From assembly GCF_009760915.1 (NCBI RefSeq), contig NZ_VIDQ01000036.1:1-64000 (forward strand): 64,000 bases of DNA, read 5' to 3'. This DNA comes from Azohydromonas aeria (GTDB taxonomy: Bacteria > Pseudomonadota > Gammaproteobacteria > Burkholderiales > Burkholderiaceae_C). Shown in pieces: positions 26,651 through 35,332 of this stretch (its first letter is position 1; every line of letters starts with the position of its first letter). The notes under the pieces are model-generated. The model did not search any database and had not been told where the DNA came from. It was given only the letters and a program-made list of their open reading frames with translations. A program made the position numbers and the translations under genes.

Positions 26651-28609
26651 TCAGGCCGCTTCGGCTGCGGCGGCTTCGACTTGATCGCCGGCACTGTCGG
26701 TTGCCGCCTCGGCGACTGCAGCGCCTGCTGCTGGACCGCGCGTGTCTTCCGGCTGCGGCGAAGGCGCGGACCCGGCTTCAGCAGCGGCGGTGTCCTTGGC
26801 GCGCTTGAGCGAGCGGCGGTTGTATTTCATCGCATTGGGCACCAAGCCTGTGTAGTCGAAGCCCTTGACCTTGAGCAGTGCAGCGATGAAGTCGGGCTTC
26901 TTGCCTGCGCTGGCCTTCTTGAACTCGCTGCCCATGGCCTTCTTGATCTTGAGTTCTTCCGCGAGGCTTTGCAGCTCCGACATGGTGAGCAGTTCAAGGT
27001 AGGTGGCGTCGAGCTTGAAATGCTGTGCTTCATCGACCTTGAGGTAGTTCAGCAGCAGTTCCAGTCCGCCCTCGTCCACCCCATAGGCCGCGCTGGCGGC
27101 TACGGCCTTGAGCACGCTGTGCATGTCGCTGTCGTTGAGCGCGTCGCACTGCTCCAACGTGGCCTTGAGCGTCGTGTTTCCGAGCTTCGCGCGTGTGATC
27201 TTGTTGACTGCTTCCGTGTAGCGGCCGGTGTTGACGGCGCCAGTGTTGGACGCCAGCACCAGCGCAGCCAGCACGCGCGCGTTCTCTCGATCTGCGGCCA
27301 TCAGACGGTTGGCAACCCAGGCCCGCCACTTTTCCACCCGGAACTGCTGGATGCGGCCCGAGACCTGCGCGCTGGTGACCGGCGCTGGCGCTGGCGCCGT
27401 GCTGGCACGCGCCTGCGTGCTGGCAGGGTCGCCGCTGTCGGCGCTCGGTGCCGTTGAACCGGTTGCCGAGTCGTGGGCATCTTGCGCCGACTGTCGCGCG
27501 GGGTTCGCGCCCTTGCCATGCTTGCCAGCAGTGGGTTGCCCGCTTTGTGCACCGCCTGCGGCGCTGGCTTCGCTGGTCCGCGCCGCTTCGCGCAGCGCCT
27601 GCCGGTTCGCCGCCACCTTGCCGGTGTTGCAGCCGGCGTCGAAGCAAAGCGACTCGTGGACCTTGCCCAGGGAACCGGGGACTGCGGAGACGCTGCAGCC
27701 AAAGGAAGCGCAGCCTTTGCACGCGGCGTACTGCGCTTCTCCGACGCCCAGCGCGCCTTCGGCGGTCACTTCCAGCGGCTCGAAGCCGTCGCTGGCTTTC
27801 ACGATCCGCACCACCGGATACTGTTCGCGCAGGACGCCCGCGCGCTTCTCCAGTTCGGCCAGCGTCAGTTCCTCGTAGTGAGTCGGATGCTGGCAGAAGC
27901 CGTCTCCGATGCTCTCGTCGAACAAGGCTGCTTGCCGGGCCGAGTTGTGCGGGCAGCCGCTGCATTGGGCCGTGTCGAAGATGGCGTCGGCCAGGCGGCG
28001 GGCGAACTGTCCGAGTTGCAACTTGAGCAGTTCGACGGACACCTTGTGCGCCAGGATGCCGGTGAGCACCTTTTCCTGGCGGTCGGGCGGCAGTCCGGCC
28101 AGCAGTTCGGCGTGTCCGAGCTTGATGCCGCGCTTGGTCAACGCCTGTCGCACCGAAGGGATGCAGTGCAGCAGCAGCAGCCGGCGCTCCAGCGTCTCAG
28201 GGCTCATCCCCATCTGCAGCGCCGTTTCCTGCTTGTCGCCCTTGTTGAAGCGCAGCAGCTTTTCCGCTGCTTGCGCGTGCTCGACTTCGCTGGGGTTGGC
28301 GCGGTGGTGGTTCTCGATGGTAGCCAAGGCGGCGACCTCCGCGTCGGATGCCTCGCGCAGCAGCACCAGCATTTCGTAGTCCGGGCCGTAGAGGTCGCCG
28401 CACGCGTGCCACCGGCGCTCGCCGAAGATGATCTGGTACATCCCTTCTTGCTCGGGATGGCTGCGGACCATCAACGGCTCCAGCGGCTCGCCGCCTGCGG
28501 CTTCGATGCCCTGCTTCAACTCCTGCATCTCTGCTTCGTCGAAGTGCTCGCGGGGATTCGGACCCGGCGTGATCTGCCGGTGCTTGAGCGTGATCGGTTT
28601 TGACAACAT
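26651..28609 (-). CDS. PRTRC system ParB-family protein
   Basis: 652 aa, long for ParB. Residues 1-100 are the ParB/Srx CTPase-like domain with FGERRWHA (GERR box) and IENHHRANPSEVEHAQA; a helix-turn-helix follows (KQETALQMGMSPETLERRL). Then come two cysteine clusters (CSGCPHNSARQ...FCQHP and CKGCASFGCSV...CFDAGC) that probably bind zinc, a low-complexity linker, and a helical C-terminal domain. It probably binds a centromere-like site on this replicon. First gene of the PRTRC operon; an 8-bp tandem repeat lies 140-180 bases upstream. Confidence 0.9.
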   Translation of the reverse strand: MLSKPITLKHRQITPGPNPREHFDEAEMQELKQGIEAAGGEPLEPLMVRSHPEQEGMYQIIFGERRWHACGDLYGPDYEMLVLLREASDAEVAALATIENHHRANPSEVEHAQAAEKLLRFNKGDKQETALQMGMSPETLERRLLLLHCIPSVRQALTKRGIKLGHAELLAGLPPDRQEKVLTGILAHKVSVELLKLQLGQFARRLADAIFDTAQCSGCPHNSARQAALFDESIGDGFCQHPTHYEELTLAELEKRAGVLREQYPVVRIVKASDGFEPLEVTAEGALGVGEAQYAACKGCASFGCSVSAVPGSLGKVHESLCFDAGCNTGKVAANRQALREAARTSEASAAGGAQSGQPTAGKHGKGANPARQSAQDAHDSATGSTAPSADSGDPASTQARASTAPAPAPVTSAQVSGRIQQFRVEKWRAWVANRLMAADRENARVLAALVLASNTGAVNTGRYTEAVNKITRAKLGNTTLKATLEQCDALNDSDMHSVLKAVAASAAYGVDEGGLELLLNYLKVDEAQHFKLDATYLELLTMSELQSLAEELKIKKAMGSEFKKASAGKKPDFIAALLKVKGFDYTGLVPNAMKYNRRSLKRAKDTAAAEAGSAPSPQPEDTRGPAAGAAVAEAATDSAGDQVEAAAAEAA

Positions 28610-28746
28610 GACTGGCCTCCTGGGTGCTGCGCCTTCTTGCGCTGCGAAGCCATGTTCTCGCTGGTTACGCCTGCATCAAGGTGCGGTGGCTGGGTCTTGG
28701 ACCTTCCTTCGATCCGGCGTCTTGGCGTGCCCGGAGGCGACCCTGT

Positions 28747-28793
28747 GGCAGTGCGGCAGTGCGGCAGTGCGGCAGTGCGGCAGTGCGGCAGCC
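28747..28793. repeat. 8-bp tandem repeat upstream of the PRTRC operon
   Basis: GGCAGTGC occurs five times without interruption (28747-28786) and a sixth, partial copy follows. It lies in the gene-free stretch before the ParB start, so copy-number change would alter promoter geometry rather than protein. Confidence 0.9.
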
Positions 28794-29101
28794 AGCCGCG
28801 CGGATTCGGGCTTTCCTGGGCGTCCGCCCTGTCTAGGCGGCTGCCAGAATCAGGTGCCGTGCCGGCGGTAACGTTGGCCTTGGCAGTTTCCACAGGCGCC
28901 GGTGCAGGTCGCCTTGCAAGTCGCCGCCGTCGCGTCCACCGAGCGCGCGGGGAGCTCCATCCAGTGAGGTCGGGCGCGTAGCGCCCTGCAGGCAAAGCCT
29001 GCCCGCATTGGGTGGCAGGGATAGCGCGCCGTCCACAGGCCGGCATTCAGTTTCCGGACTTGACTTGAATGGCTGAGAACGGTTTGTATATTCGTCCAGA
29101 C
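28794..29101. other. Gene-free stretch: left end of the second tnpB element
   Basis: No convincing gene. Contains short inverted repeats (GGGCGCGTAGCGCCC-like at 28974-28985 and GCAGGCAAAGCCTGC at 28985-28999) expected of IS200/IS605 ends. A 38-codon cysteine-rich frame on the minus strand (28850-28966) is too short to call. Confidence 0.4.
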
Positions 29102-30376
29102 ATGAGCACCGAGCACAACCTTCGCAAGAGCACCTTTCGGCTGTACCCGACGCCGAAGCAGGAATTGGCCTTGCAAGCGCTCCTGCGCTCGCATCAGCAG
29201 CTCTACAACGCCGCGCTGGAAGAGCGCATCGACTGCTATCGCAAGACCGGCCAAACGCTGACCTTCGCGGCGCAGTGCAAGTCGCTTACGCTGCTGCGCA
29301 AGGAGCTGCCCGAATGGGCGCAGGCCGCCAACTGCTCCAGCCAGCAGATGACGCTGCGCCGGCTGGACAAGGCGTTTGCCGCGTTCTTTCGCCGCGTCAA
29401 GGCGGGGCAGGCACCGGGCTTCCCGCGCTTCAAGTCGCTGGCGCGCTTCCCAGGCTTCAGCTTCAAGTCGCACGGCGACGGCTGGCGCTTCACGCCGGGC
29501 GAGGACTGGCGCCACGGCACGCTCAAGCTCTCGGGTGTCGGGCACCTGTGCGCACGCGGTCAGGCCCGCCAGGGGGGCGACATTCGCGCCAACGACGTAT
29601 TGCACCGCGACGGCCGGTGGTACTTGTCGCTCACGCTGGACATCGGGCAGCCGCAGCGCCAGCGCACGGGCAACGCGGCCATGGCCTTCGACTGGGGCGT
29701 GGAGACCTTCCTTACGGGCGTGGACCACGCGGGCGAGGTGATCCGCCTGGACAACCCGCGCTGGTGGCAGGCCGAGAAGGCTCATGTCGCCGAGTTGTAG
29801 CAGGCTGTCTCGCGCAAAATGGACAAGCGCAGCAGCCGCCGTCGCAAGGCCGTGCAGCGCCTCTCGCGCGCCCGCGCCAAGACCGCTCGGCGCCGCCTTG
29901 ACTGGGTGCACCAGCAAACGGCCAAGCTCGCAAGTGGCTTCGCGCTGGTTGCAACCGAACAGTTGCGCATCGCCAACATAACGCGCAGCGCTGCGGGAAC
30001 TCTGGAGGTACCCGGCCAAAGAGTCGCACAGAAAGCGGGCTTGAACCGCGAAGTTCTGGATACAGCCCCTGCGCTGTTCACTTCCCTGTTTCGCCTCAAA
30101 GTGATGGAGACTGGCGGCGAATGGGTAGAGGCGCCGACCCGAAAACTCAAACCAAGTCAGCGATGCCCCGCGTGCTGGGCACTGGCCAAAAAGAGCCTGT
30201 CGGATCGGATACACGTATGCGCGGATTGCGGACACAACGAGCCGCGCGACCTGGCTTCTGCACGCGTCGTGCTGAAATGGGCGCTGGGCACACATCTCGG
30301 TCAGGAACTGGCCGGTACGGGGGTGCGTGAACGCCCCTGTGAAACTCCATCCCTTGCGCAGCAAAGGTTGGAGTAG
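29102..30376 (+). pseudogene. tnpB: tnpB split by an in-frame amber codon
   Basis: The frame starts at ATG 29102 (STEHNLRKSTFRLYPTPKQELAL, the normal TnpB start) and stops at TAG 29798-29800 after HVAEL, then goes on in the same frame with QAVSRKMDKRSSRRRK to 30376. A CAG-to-TAG change explains this. Catalytic residues are otherwise intact: Asp in AFDWGVETF, Glu in VATEQLRI, zinc finger CPACW...CADCG, Asp in RDLASARVVL. The upper piece lacks the second half of RuvC, so neither piece should be active unless the stop is read through. Confidence 0.85.
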
Positions 30377-30396
30377 TTCATTGCAGGGAGAAGCTT

Positions 30397-30705
30397 GTGC
30401 AATTGCGCATCACGATTCCGGCAGACGTCAAGTTCTGCGATCTTTCCCTGTCTCGCCGGCGGGAGGACGGAGCCGTCGTTTTCGCCATGGACCCCATCGA
30501 GGCGATCTGCGACGCCAGCGGACTTGAGCTGGAGGTGGTGGTCGGCGGGCCGCAGCCGCTCGTGGGCGCTCTCATCGCAGCGTGGTACGTCGCCCATCGC
30601 GAGAGCGGCGGTGATCCCGACCCGGTGCAGGAAGACCTCATCGAGGAGCGCCGCCTGGAAGCAGAGCGCGGGGGCGGCTTCTCCTACCGGGCGGGCCACG
30701 CCTGA
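30397..30705 (+). CDS. Hypothetical plasmid protein
   Basis: 102 aa from GTG 30397 with GGGAG just before. MQLRITIPADVKFCDLSLSRRREDGAVVFAMDPIEAICDASG is beta-rich, and the end (GALIAAWYVAHRESGGDPDPVQEDLIEE) is helical. The start lies directly after the tnpB element, so its promoter region was probably altered by that insertion. Convergent with the methylase gene. Unknown function. Confidence 0.65.
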   Translation: MQLRITIPADVKFCDLSLSRRREDGAVVFAMDPIEAICDASGLELEVVVGGPQPLVGALIAAWYVAHRESGGDPDPVQEDLIEERRLEAERGGGFSYRAGHA

Positions 30706-30741
30706 AAGGCTGCCTCGGCCCTGCGCCGCCTGCCGGCCCAT

Positions 30742-31626
30742 TCAATCGGCGAAAAGGTCGATGCTGAGTTGCTGCGGGTCGGGCGTGTCGTGTGGCGCCT
30801 TCTTCTGTGGCGGGTCGCCTACCTGAGTCGCGCCCGCGGCCGCTGCTCGGGGCGCCCTCTCCTTTCGCGGCGCGCTCGCCTGTGCCGCTCTCACGGCATC
30901 GGGCGTGGGGCCGGGTTGTGCCGTCCCGCCAAGCACCTGTTGTTGCGCAGTTCGCAGCGCCGCGATGCGCGCCGGGTGCAGCGCGGGCAGCACCAGGTCA
31001 GGGCTGAGATCCCGCATGGTGGCGTGCAGCAGCACGCTCAGGCCGCTTGCCGGCCCCAGGGCGTTACCCCGGTACACCAACAGCTCCCCGACCTCCAGGC
31101 GGTGTATGAACAGGTTAGCCATGAGCTGCGCGGCGCACATCTGCGCGCACAGCCCGTCGAGGTCGATGCACGTGATGGACCAGCGGCGCCGTTCCGCTGG
31201 GTCCAGGTGCTGCAGGAAGCCCAGGACCAGTGCGCCGCTGCCGCACGCGGGCTCGCACATGCGCCAGAGCTTGCCATCCGGCGGCTCGCCCTTCGGGTGG
31301 TCCGCAAGGGCGATCTGAGCCATGAACTCGGCCACCACCGAGGGAGTGAAGAACTGGCCAAGGCCCTTGCGGTGGCCGTGGCTTGACAGTTCCTCATAGA
31401 CCCGCCCCAGGATGTTCTGCAGCGGATGCTCCATGACAGCCCGCGCGTACATCGCGGAGGTCTCGCGCAGCCAGGGCAACAGGTCGGCCGGTGGCGACTC
31501 GGGTTGCTTCACGCCCATGTCCATCAAGACATCGGTTGCCAGCCACCGCAGCAGCTCGCCGGGCGAGTGGCTGTGGTTGCGAATGCACGCTTCAAAAATT
31601 CCTGTTACATGCTTGTCGGTCTGCAT
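30742..31626 (-). CDS. N-6 DNA methylase-like protein lacking the catalytic motif
   Basis: 294 aa. RVYEELSSHGHRKGLGQFFTP and CEPACGSGALVLGFLQHL (SAM-binding motif I) are those of type I-like N-6 adenine methylases. The expected (N/D)PP(Y/F) catalytic motif is absent: after the motif II Asp in ITCIDLDGLC the chain runs to YRGNALGPASGL and a Pro/Ala-rich tail. So it may bind SAM or DNA without methylating, or be a shortened form. GGGGCG precedes the ATG. No restriction or specificity subunit nearby. Confidence 0.75.
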   Translation of the reverse strand: MQTDKHVTGIFEACIRNHSHSPGELLRWLATDVLMDMGVKQPESPPADLLPWLRETSAMYARAVMEHPLQNILGRVYEELSSHGHRKGLGQFFTPSVVAEFMAQIALADHPKGEPPDGKLWRMCEPACGSGALVLGFLQHLDPAERRRWSITCIDLDGLCAQMCAAQLMANLFIHRLEVGELLVYRGNALGPASGLSVLLHATMRDLSPDLVLPALHPARIAALRTAQQQVLGGTAQPGPTPDAVRAAQASAPRKERAPRAAAAGATQVGDPPQKKAPHDTPDPQQLSIDLFAD

Positions 31627-31741
31627 ACAACGCCCCTTTGTCAGTGGTGCCGTCCCATCGTCTCGCTCGGCATCGCTGCTTCAAGGGCACCCCAGATTGA
31701 TGCAATCGGCATCTGTCGCACGATGACTTGCTGGCGTTCGC

Positions 31742-31992
31742 GCAAGTGAGCATGCGACACGGCGTTGACATGGCTTGCACCTCGATGGGCGGGTGCTCAT
31801 ACTTGGCCGGCTGATCGATCCGTCTGGGTCGAGCCTCCTCAAGAGGCGGCATCCGCGGTGTCGAAGCCGCGGCGTAGCGGTCGTTACCCGCCCTTAAGTC
31901 CGCAGGTGCCTCGCTGGCATCTGCATGTCCCACCGGGGAGCACTCTCCCCGGCCAGGGCATGGGTGTTCCTCCTTGTCATTGGAGGATTCCC
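31742..31992 (+). other. Repeated leader element, copy 2
   Basis: Begins with GCAAGTGAGCATGCGAC, identical to a stretch upstream of copy 1, and includes the core GCGGCGTAGCGGTCGTTACC (31869-31888) running on through CGCCC. It ends with a stable hairpin CCGGGGAG, four bases, CTCCCCGG (31938-31958) about 35 bases before the ATG of the RadC-like gene. The middle part is shorter and more diverged than in copies 1 and 3. Confidence 0.6.
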
Positions 31993-32586
31993 ATGTCCCA
32001 CATGGACCTTTGCCGGCTCAGTGCCGAGCAATTGGAAGCGCTCGTGCTCGACCCTCCCGGACCGAGTTGCGAGTTGAAGGGCTCGGACCCGGGCCTGCTC
32101 ACGCTGTTGCCCGGCGGCGACGCCGAGCACAGATGCCGGCTGCGGCACGTGCTTTGCGCGGCGCACGAACTGCTGGTGCGCGTGGCGCATCAAAGCGTTG
32201 TCGGACGCCAGCTTCTCGACGAGCCAGCGCGCGTCAGGGCGTTCCTGCGGGTGCACTTCACCGGAGCGGACCGGCAGACGCTGCTGGTCGTCTTCCTCGA
32301 CTCGCGCATGCGAGTCATCGCGGCGGAAAACATGTTTGCCGGCTCGACCGATCAGCTGATCGTCCACGCGCGGGAGGTCGTAAAGCGTGGCTTGCAGCTG
32401 GGGTGTGCCGCGGTATTCACCGCGCACAACCGGCCTGGAAGCGACGACGCCACGCCTGCTGTCGGCGAGGTGCAGGGCATCCACCAAGTCAGGGCCGCCC
32501 TGGCGTGCGTGGACGTTCAGGTGCTGGAGCATTACGTGGTCGCCGGGATGGACGTGGTCTCGGCCATCGAGCCGGCACTGCGATGA
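31993..32586 (+). CDS. RadC-like JAB-domain protein with a degenerate metal site
   Basis: 197 aa from ATG 31993 (GGAGGA upstream). The second half matches RadC/JAB: RQTLLVVFLDSRMRVIAAENMFAGS, VHAREVVKRGLQLGCAAVFTAHN and VLEHYVVAG. But the zinc site is damaged: HNHPSG reads HNRPGS and the following acidic ligand position is altered, so peptidase-type activity is unlikely. These proteins are common on plasmids and ICEs, with unknown role. Overlaps the next gene (ATGA). Confidence 0.75.
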   Translation: MSHMDLCRLSAEQLEALVLDPPGPSCELKGSDPGLLTLLPGGDAEHRCRLRHVLCAAHELLVRVAHQSVVGRQLLDEPARVRAFLRVHFTGADRQTLLVVFLDSRMRVIAAENMFAGSTDQLIVHAREVVKRGLQLGCAAVFTAHNRPGSDDATPAVGEVQGIHQVRAALACVDVQVLEHYVVAGMDVVSAIEPALR

Positions 32587-32777
32587 GCACGGTGGTCAGC
32601 GCGTCGGACGACTGGGTGCCGGCTTGCGGCGGTACGGAAACGCCGTTCACGACGCGCACCGGACGCGTGCTTCTCTACATGTGGAATCGCACGACCGGGG
32701 AGCACGCATACTACGACGTCGCGCAGGACATCTTCCTCACCAGCGAGGAAGCCTGTGCGGCGCTCGACATGTGTTGA
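32583..32777 (+). CDS. Small hypothetical protein coupled to the RadC-like gene
   Basis: 64 aa, ATG overlapping the previous TGA. Contains TGRVLLYMWNRTTGEHAYYDVAQDIFLTSEEACAAL, a compact alpha/beta unit ending in Cys. No family recognised; the overlap and clean codon use support it. Confidence 0.6.
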   Translation: MSTVVSASDDWVPACGGTETPFTTRTGRVLLYMWNRTTGEHAYYDVAQDIFLTSEEACAALDMC

Positions 32778-32820
32778 GAGGCGCCGGCTTCGGCCGCCGC
32801 ATCGACCAAGGAGACACCAA

Positions 32821-33279
32821 ATGCTCCGATACTTTGAGCATCTCGGCGTCGGCCCTGCGCCGGCCCTGGAAGAGTGTGCGCAGGTCGGCGAGCCCGGCTA
32901 CCAGGTGCGGTCGGCGCTGGAGTGCCGCGTGTACCGGCGCATGCTACGGCGACTGCACCCCGTGCCCGATGGCGTGGCTGCGGTGTTCGTGCTGAGGAAG
33001 CTTTCTCACGAATTGGGCTGCTACCGCGAACTGGCGATCACGTATGCCTGCCCGGAGGCGCTCGACTTTGCGCTGGCGGTGGAGCGTGATGCGCCGCTGG
33101 AGTGGGACGGTGTCGCCCTGTATGAGCTTGCGTGGTTCCGACGGCGCCACGAGTTGCGCCGGGCGGTATGGGAAGGACGCCTTGAGCGTGAAGCAATGCC
33201 ACGGCAGTACACGGGAATCAAACCGCCCGAGCTCGATGCCGCAGCGCTGGACGCGCTTCTGATGCCGCGTCTACCGTGA
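32821..33279 (+). CDS. Hypothetical protein, third gene of the RadC-like operon
   Basis: 152 aa from ATG 32821 (AAGGAGA nine bases before). Helical, with many Arg/Glu pairs (RVYRRMLRRLHP, AWFRRRHELRRAVWEGRLERE). No motif identified. Likely co-transcribed with the two genes before it from the leader region at 31.7-32.0 kb. Confidence 0.6.
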   Translation: MLRYFEHLGVGPAPALEECAQVGEPGYQVRSALECRVYRRMLRRLHPVPDGVAAVFVLRKLSHELGCYRELAITYACPEALDFALAVERDAPLEWDGVALYELAWFRRRHELRRAVWEGRLEREAMPRQYTGIKPPELDAAALDALLMPRLP

Positions 33280-33374
33280 CGGCAGATGCCTGCGTTTTGG
33301 CCATACCATCCCGGTGGTTGCGGCGCCATGACGACAGGCACCGTAGCGCGCAGACTTGTGCTTGTTGACTCCGG

Positions 33375-33410
33375 TGAGGCGGGCGCTGTCAAAACGACAG
33401 ATGCCCGCCT
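33375..33410. terminator. Two-part hairpin after the RadC-like operon
   Basis: GAGGCGGGC ... GCCCGCCTC (9 bp) encloses TGTC, AAAAC, GACA. It lies 95 bases after the last stop and before a convergent gene; there is no T-run, so it may be a Rho-dependent stop or a structural element. The surrounding 33280-33616 holds no gene. Confidence 0.45.
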
Positions 33411-33616
33411 CGCTCTCAGCGACGCGATTTTCAGGTACCCAGCCGGGGTCCGGACCGAATAACAGATATGTGCCCGTTGCAGTCTGTCGCAGTCAAGAAA
33501 AGCAGACGTTCAACGTTGTAGTTATCTTTCATCAGTGAGTGTGATGAGTCGTACCCTACAGTCGTTGCCTGACCGGTCACCCGCAACGCCGTCATTGCAG
33601 GAGGGTGGTCCCATTA

Positions 33617-34366
33617 CTAGTCTCGTGCAAGCATCTCGCTGTACCACGCGTCCATGCCTTTTTCCATCCCGTCGTCGCCGCTGCCTCGCCAATAAAAACC
33701 GGAGTCTTCTCTGCCCGCGCGCTTCGCCCTGGCTGCTGCTGCTTTTTGTTCTACGGTGCGTCGATCTTTTTTGCCCACTGAAACAAAGAAGCGATCGTAG
33801 TTGCCTTCATTGCGCTCAAACGCCTCGGCAAACCGGATGGCTCCTTCGTACAAATTAAACGTTGTGTGGGCTAGAAAATGCTGCACAAATCTGCCTTCAG
33901 CTGTAGCAACTGACGCTTGGCTGAGGGCAGGAGGAAGGGCTTGCAAGTCGGGGAGCACCTGAAAGTCGACGCCATGTTTGCGGACTAATATTCGAGCGGT
34001 CTGAATCTCGTTGTTGAAAGCGAGGACCATGCGGTACGTCGTGACCAGCGAATGGTATGGCGTCCATCCGCGCTCGCGTAATCGCGCAATAAGCATCTCT
34101 CCTGAGACTATGCCGACAGAGCGCGGAGTCCCCGGAGCGAATTGAACTCCGCGACTTGTTATTTCGCCTTCGCCTACCTTGCAAACTACTCTGGCCTTGC
34201 AGTCCCAGTCTAGATACTTGACGGCTGAAACTCTACCTATTTCAAACCGGTCGCCGAACAATTCGACAATTACGGCATCTTCGGGCTTGATGTCTGTTCG
34301 GAAGCAACGAACCGGATATTCTTTGGACGTACCGGGAAGGCGGACAAAGGCGACGATATAGCTCAT
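33617..34366 (-). CDS. Hypothetical protein in an AT-rich island
   Basis: 249 aa from the ATG at 34366. Codon third positions are much richer in A/T than in any neighbour, so the gene is a recent arrival. N-terminus MSYIVAFVRLPGTSKEYPVRCF and a beta-rich first half (VIVELFGDRFEIGRV...KARVVCKVGEG); later YDRFFVSVGKKDRRTVEQKAAAARAKRAG is basic and coiled. I recognise no family. It lies next to a toxin-antitoxin pair in a poorly conserved segment, a place where defence or stability genes gather; function unknown. Confidence 0.65.
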   Translation of the reverse strand: MSYIVAFVRLPGTSKEYPVRCFRTDIKPEDAVIVELFGDRFEIGRVSAVKYLDWDCKARVVCKVGEGEITSRGVQFAPGTPRSVGIVSGEMLIARLRERGWTPYHSLVTTYRMVLAFNNEIQTARILVRKHGVDFQVLPDLQALPPALSQASVATAEGRFVQHFLAHTTFNLYEGAIRFAEAFERNEGNYDRFFVSVGKKDRRTVEQKAAAARAKRAGREDSGFYWRGSGDDGMEKGMDAWYSEMLARD

Positions 34367-34957
34367 TTTGCGATGAATTTCGGATACCAATTAATTTCCG
34401 ACGGAATCGCTAGCAAATCCGAAGCTTCGGCGTGCCTTGGTGCAAAGTCCTGCAAAGGCTCTCGTGCGTACGACTAGTTCCGGCGCAAGCTGTCTGTGGA
34501 TAGAGTTGCCGGGAATGTCGGGAACCAGCCTTGACCAGGAGCTTACCGCATTCCGACCAAGGTCCGTTCCTGGCCGCTCTGCGTCGTTCATTGCGAAAAA
34601 TGACGCGCCGTCCTTGGCGACCGGAGAACTGGAGCAACTGAAACCCGGCGGCGCGCCGCTGCTCGCCGAGTCCTTCAGCCGTCCGTGGCAGCGCCTGCTG
34701 CGCACGACGGGATAGGCAAAGCATGCAGGCGCGGCGCCATCACGGAGGTGTTCTCAGCTCGCTGGGACGCCGCGGCGTTGTACTCCGATCCAGCCGCCAC
34801 TGAAGGCGCGCCAAGGTTCATCTACTGAGGAAGCCGCGTAGCGGCTTGGGAGTCAGGACACGCTGACAAACAAGACGCAGGCCGCTGATTCGCCGTGCAC
34901 GCCAAAGGCGTTTTGGGTGCAAAATGAGTGCAAATAGTCTGCACAAGGTGATCCATC
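34367..34957. other. Gene-free stretch before the RES-Xre locus
   Basis: No good coding frame. Contains an inverted repeat AAGCCGC, GTA, GCGGCTT (34829-34845) and closely spaced direct repeats of GTGCAAA (34917-34937) 20-40 bases before the antitoxin ATG, which could be antitoxin operator half-sites or a recombination remnant. Confidence 0.35.
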
Positions 34958-35332
34958 ATGTCTGCCGCCGTGTTGCAACAGCCCTTTGTCGAGCGCTTCC
35001 GCGAGCCCAACACCCCGTACCTGTCTCCGGCGCGGGTGGGTGACTTCTTCGGTTTTCGCGTCCAGGAACTGGCTGAGCGGGCACACGTACACCGCAATAC
35101 CCCGACCTCACGTCCCCAGGCGCCCCAGTTGCAGAAGTACCTGCAGGACATGATCCGCGCGCTGGCGGTGGCCACGGAGATGACGGGCGACGCCGAGCGG
35201 GCCGTTTTCCTGCTGCGCAACGAACCGCTGCGAGCCTTTGGCTACAAGACTGCCGACACGCTCGTGCAGGAAGGTCGGGTCGAGGACGTCATCGCGTACC
35301 TGGAATCGCTCGCGGGCGGTGCTGCCGGATGA
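34958..35332 (+). CDS. Xre/MbcA/ParS-type antitoxin
   Basis: 124 aa. Short HTH-like N-terminus (SPARVGDFFGFRVQELAERAHVHRNT) and the C-terminal DUF2384 toxin-binding domain (AVATEMTGDAERAVFLLRNEPLRAFGYKTADTLVQEGRVEDVIAYLESL). It neutralises and co-represses with the RES toxin, whose ATG overlaps its stop by four bases. Confidence 0.88.
   Translation: MSAAVLQQPFVERFREPNTPYLSPARVGDFFGFRVQELAERAHVHRNTPTSRPQAPQLQKYLQDMIRALAVATEMTGDAERAVFLLRNEPLRAFGYKTADTLVQEGRVEDVIAYLESLAGGAAG

Noticed and set aside
28747-28793. Iterons of a replication origin
   Set aside because: Eight-bp units directly joined are too short for iterons and no Rep protein is nearby.
28850-28966. Cysteine-rich 38-codon minus-strand ORF (TCKATCTGACGNC)
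   Set aside because: Too short and inside the inferred left end of a tnpB element; no ribosome site.
28850-30364. 504-codon open frame on the minus strand across tnpB
   Set aside because: It is antisense to the clear tnpB sequence, contains no motif, and such long shadows are common in GC-rich DNA.
34917-34957. Attachment site of an integrase at the GTGCAAA repeats
   Set aside because: The repeats look like a core region, but no second copy or adjacent integrase was found; antitoxin operator is as likely.
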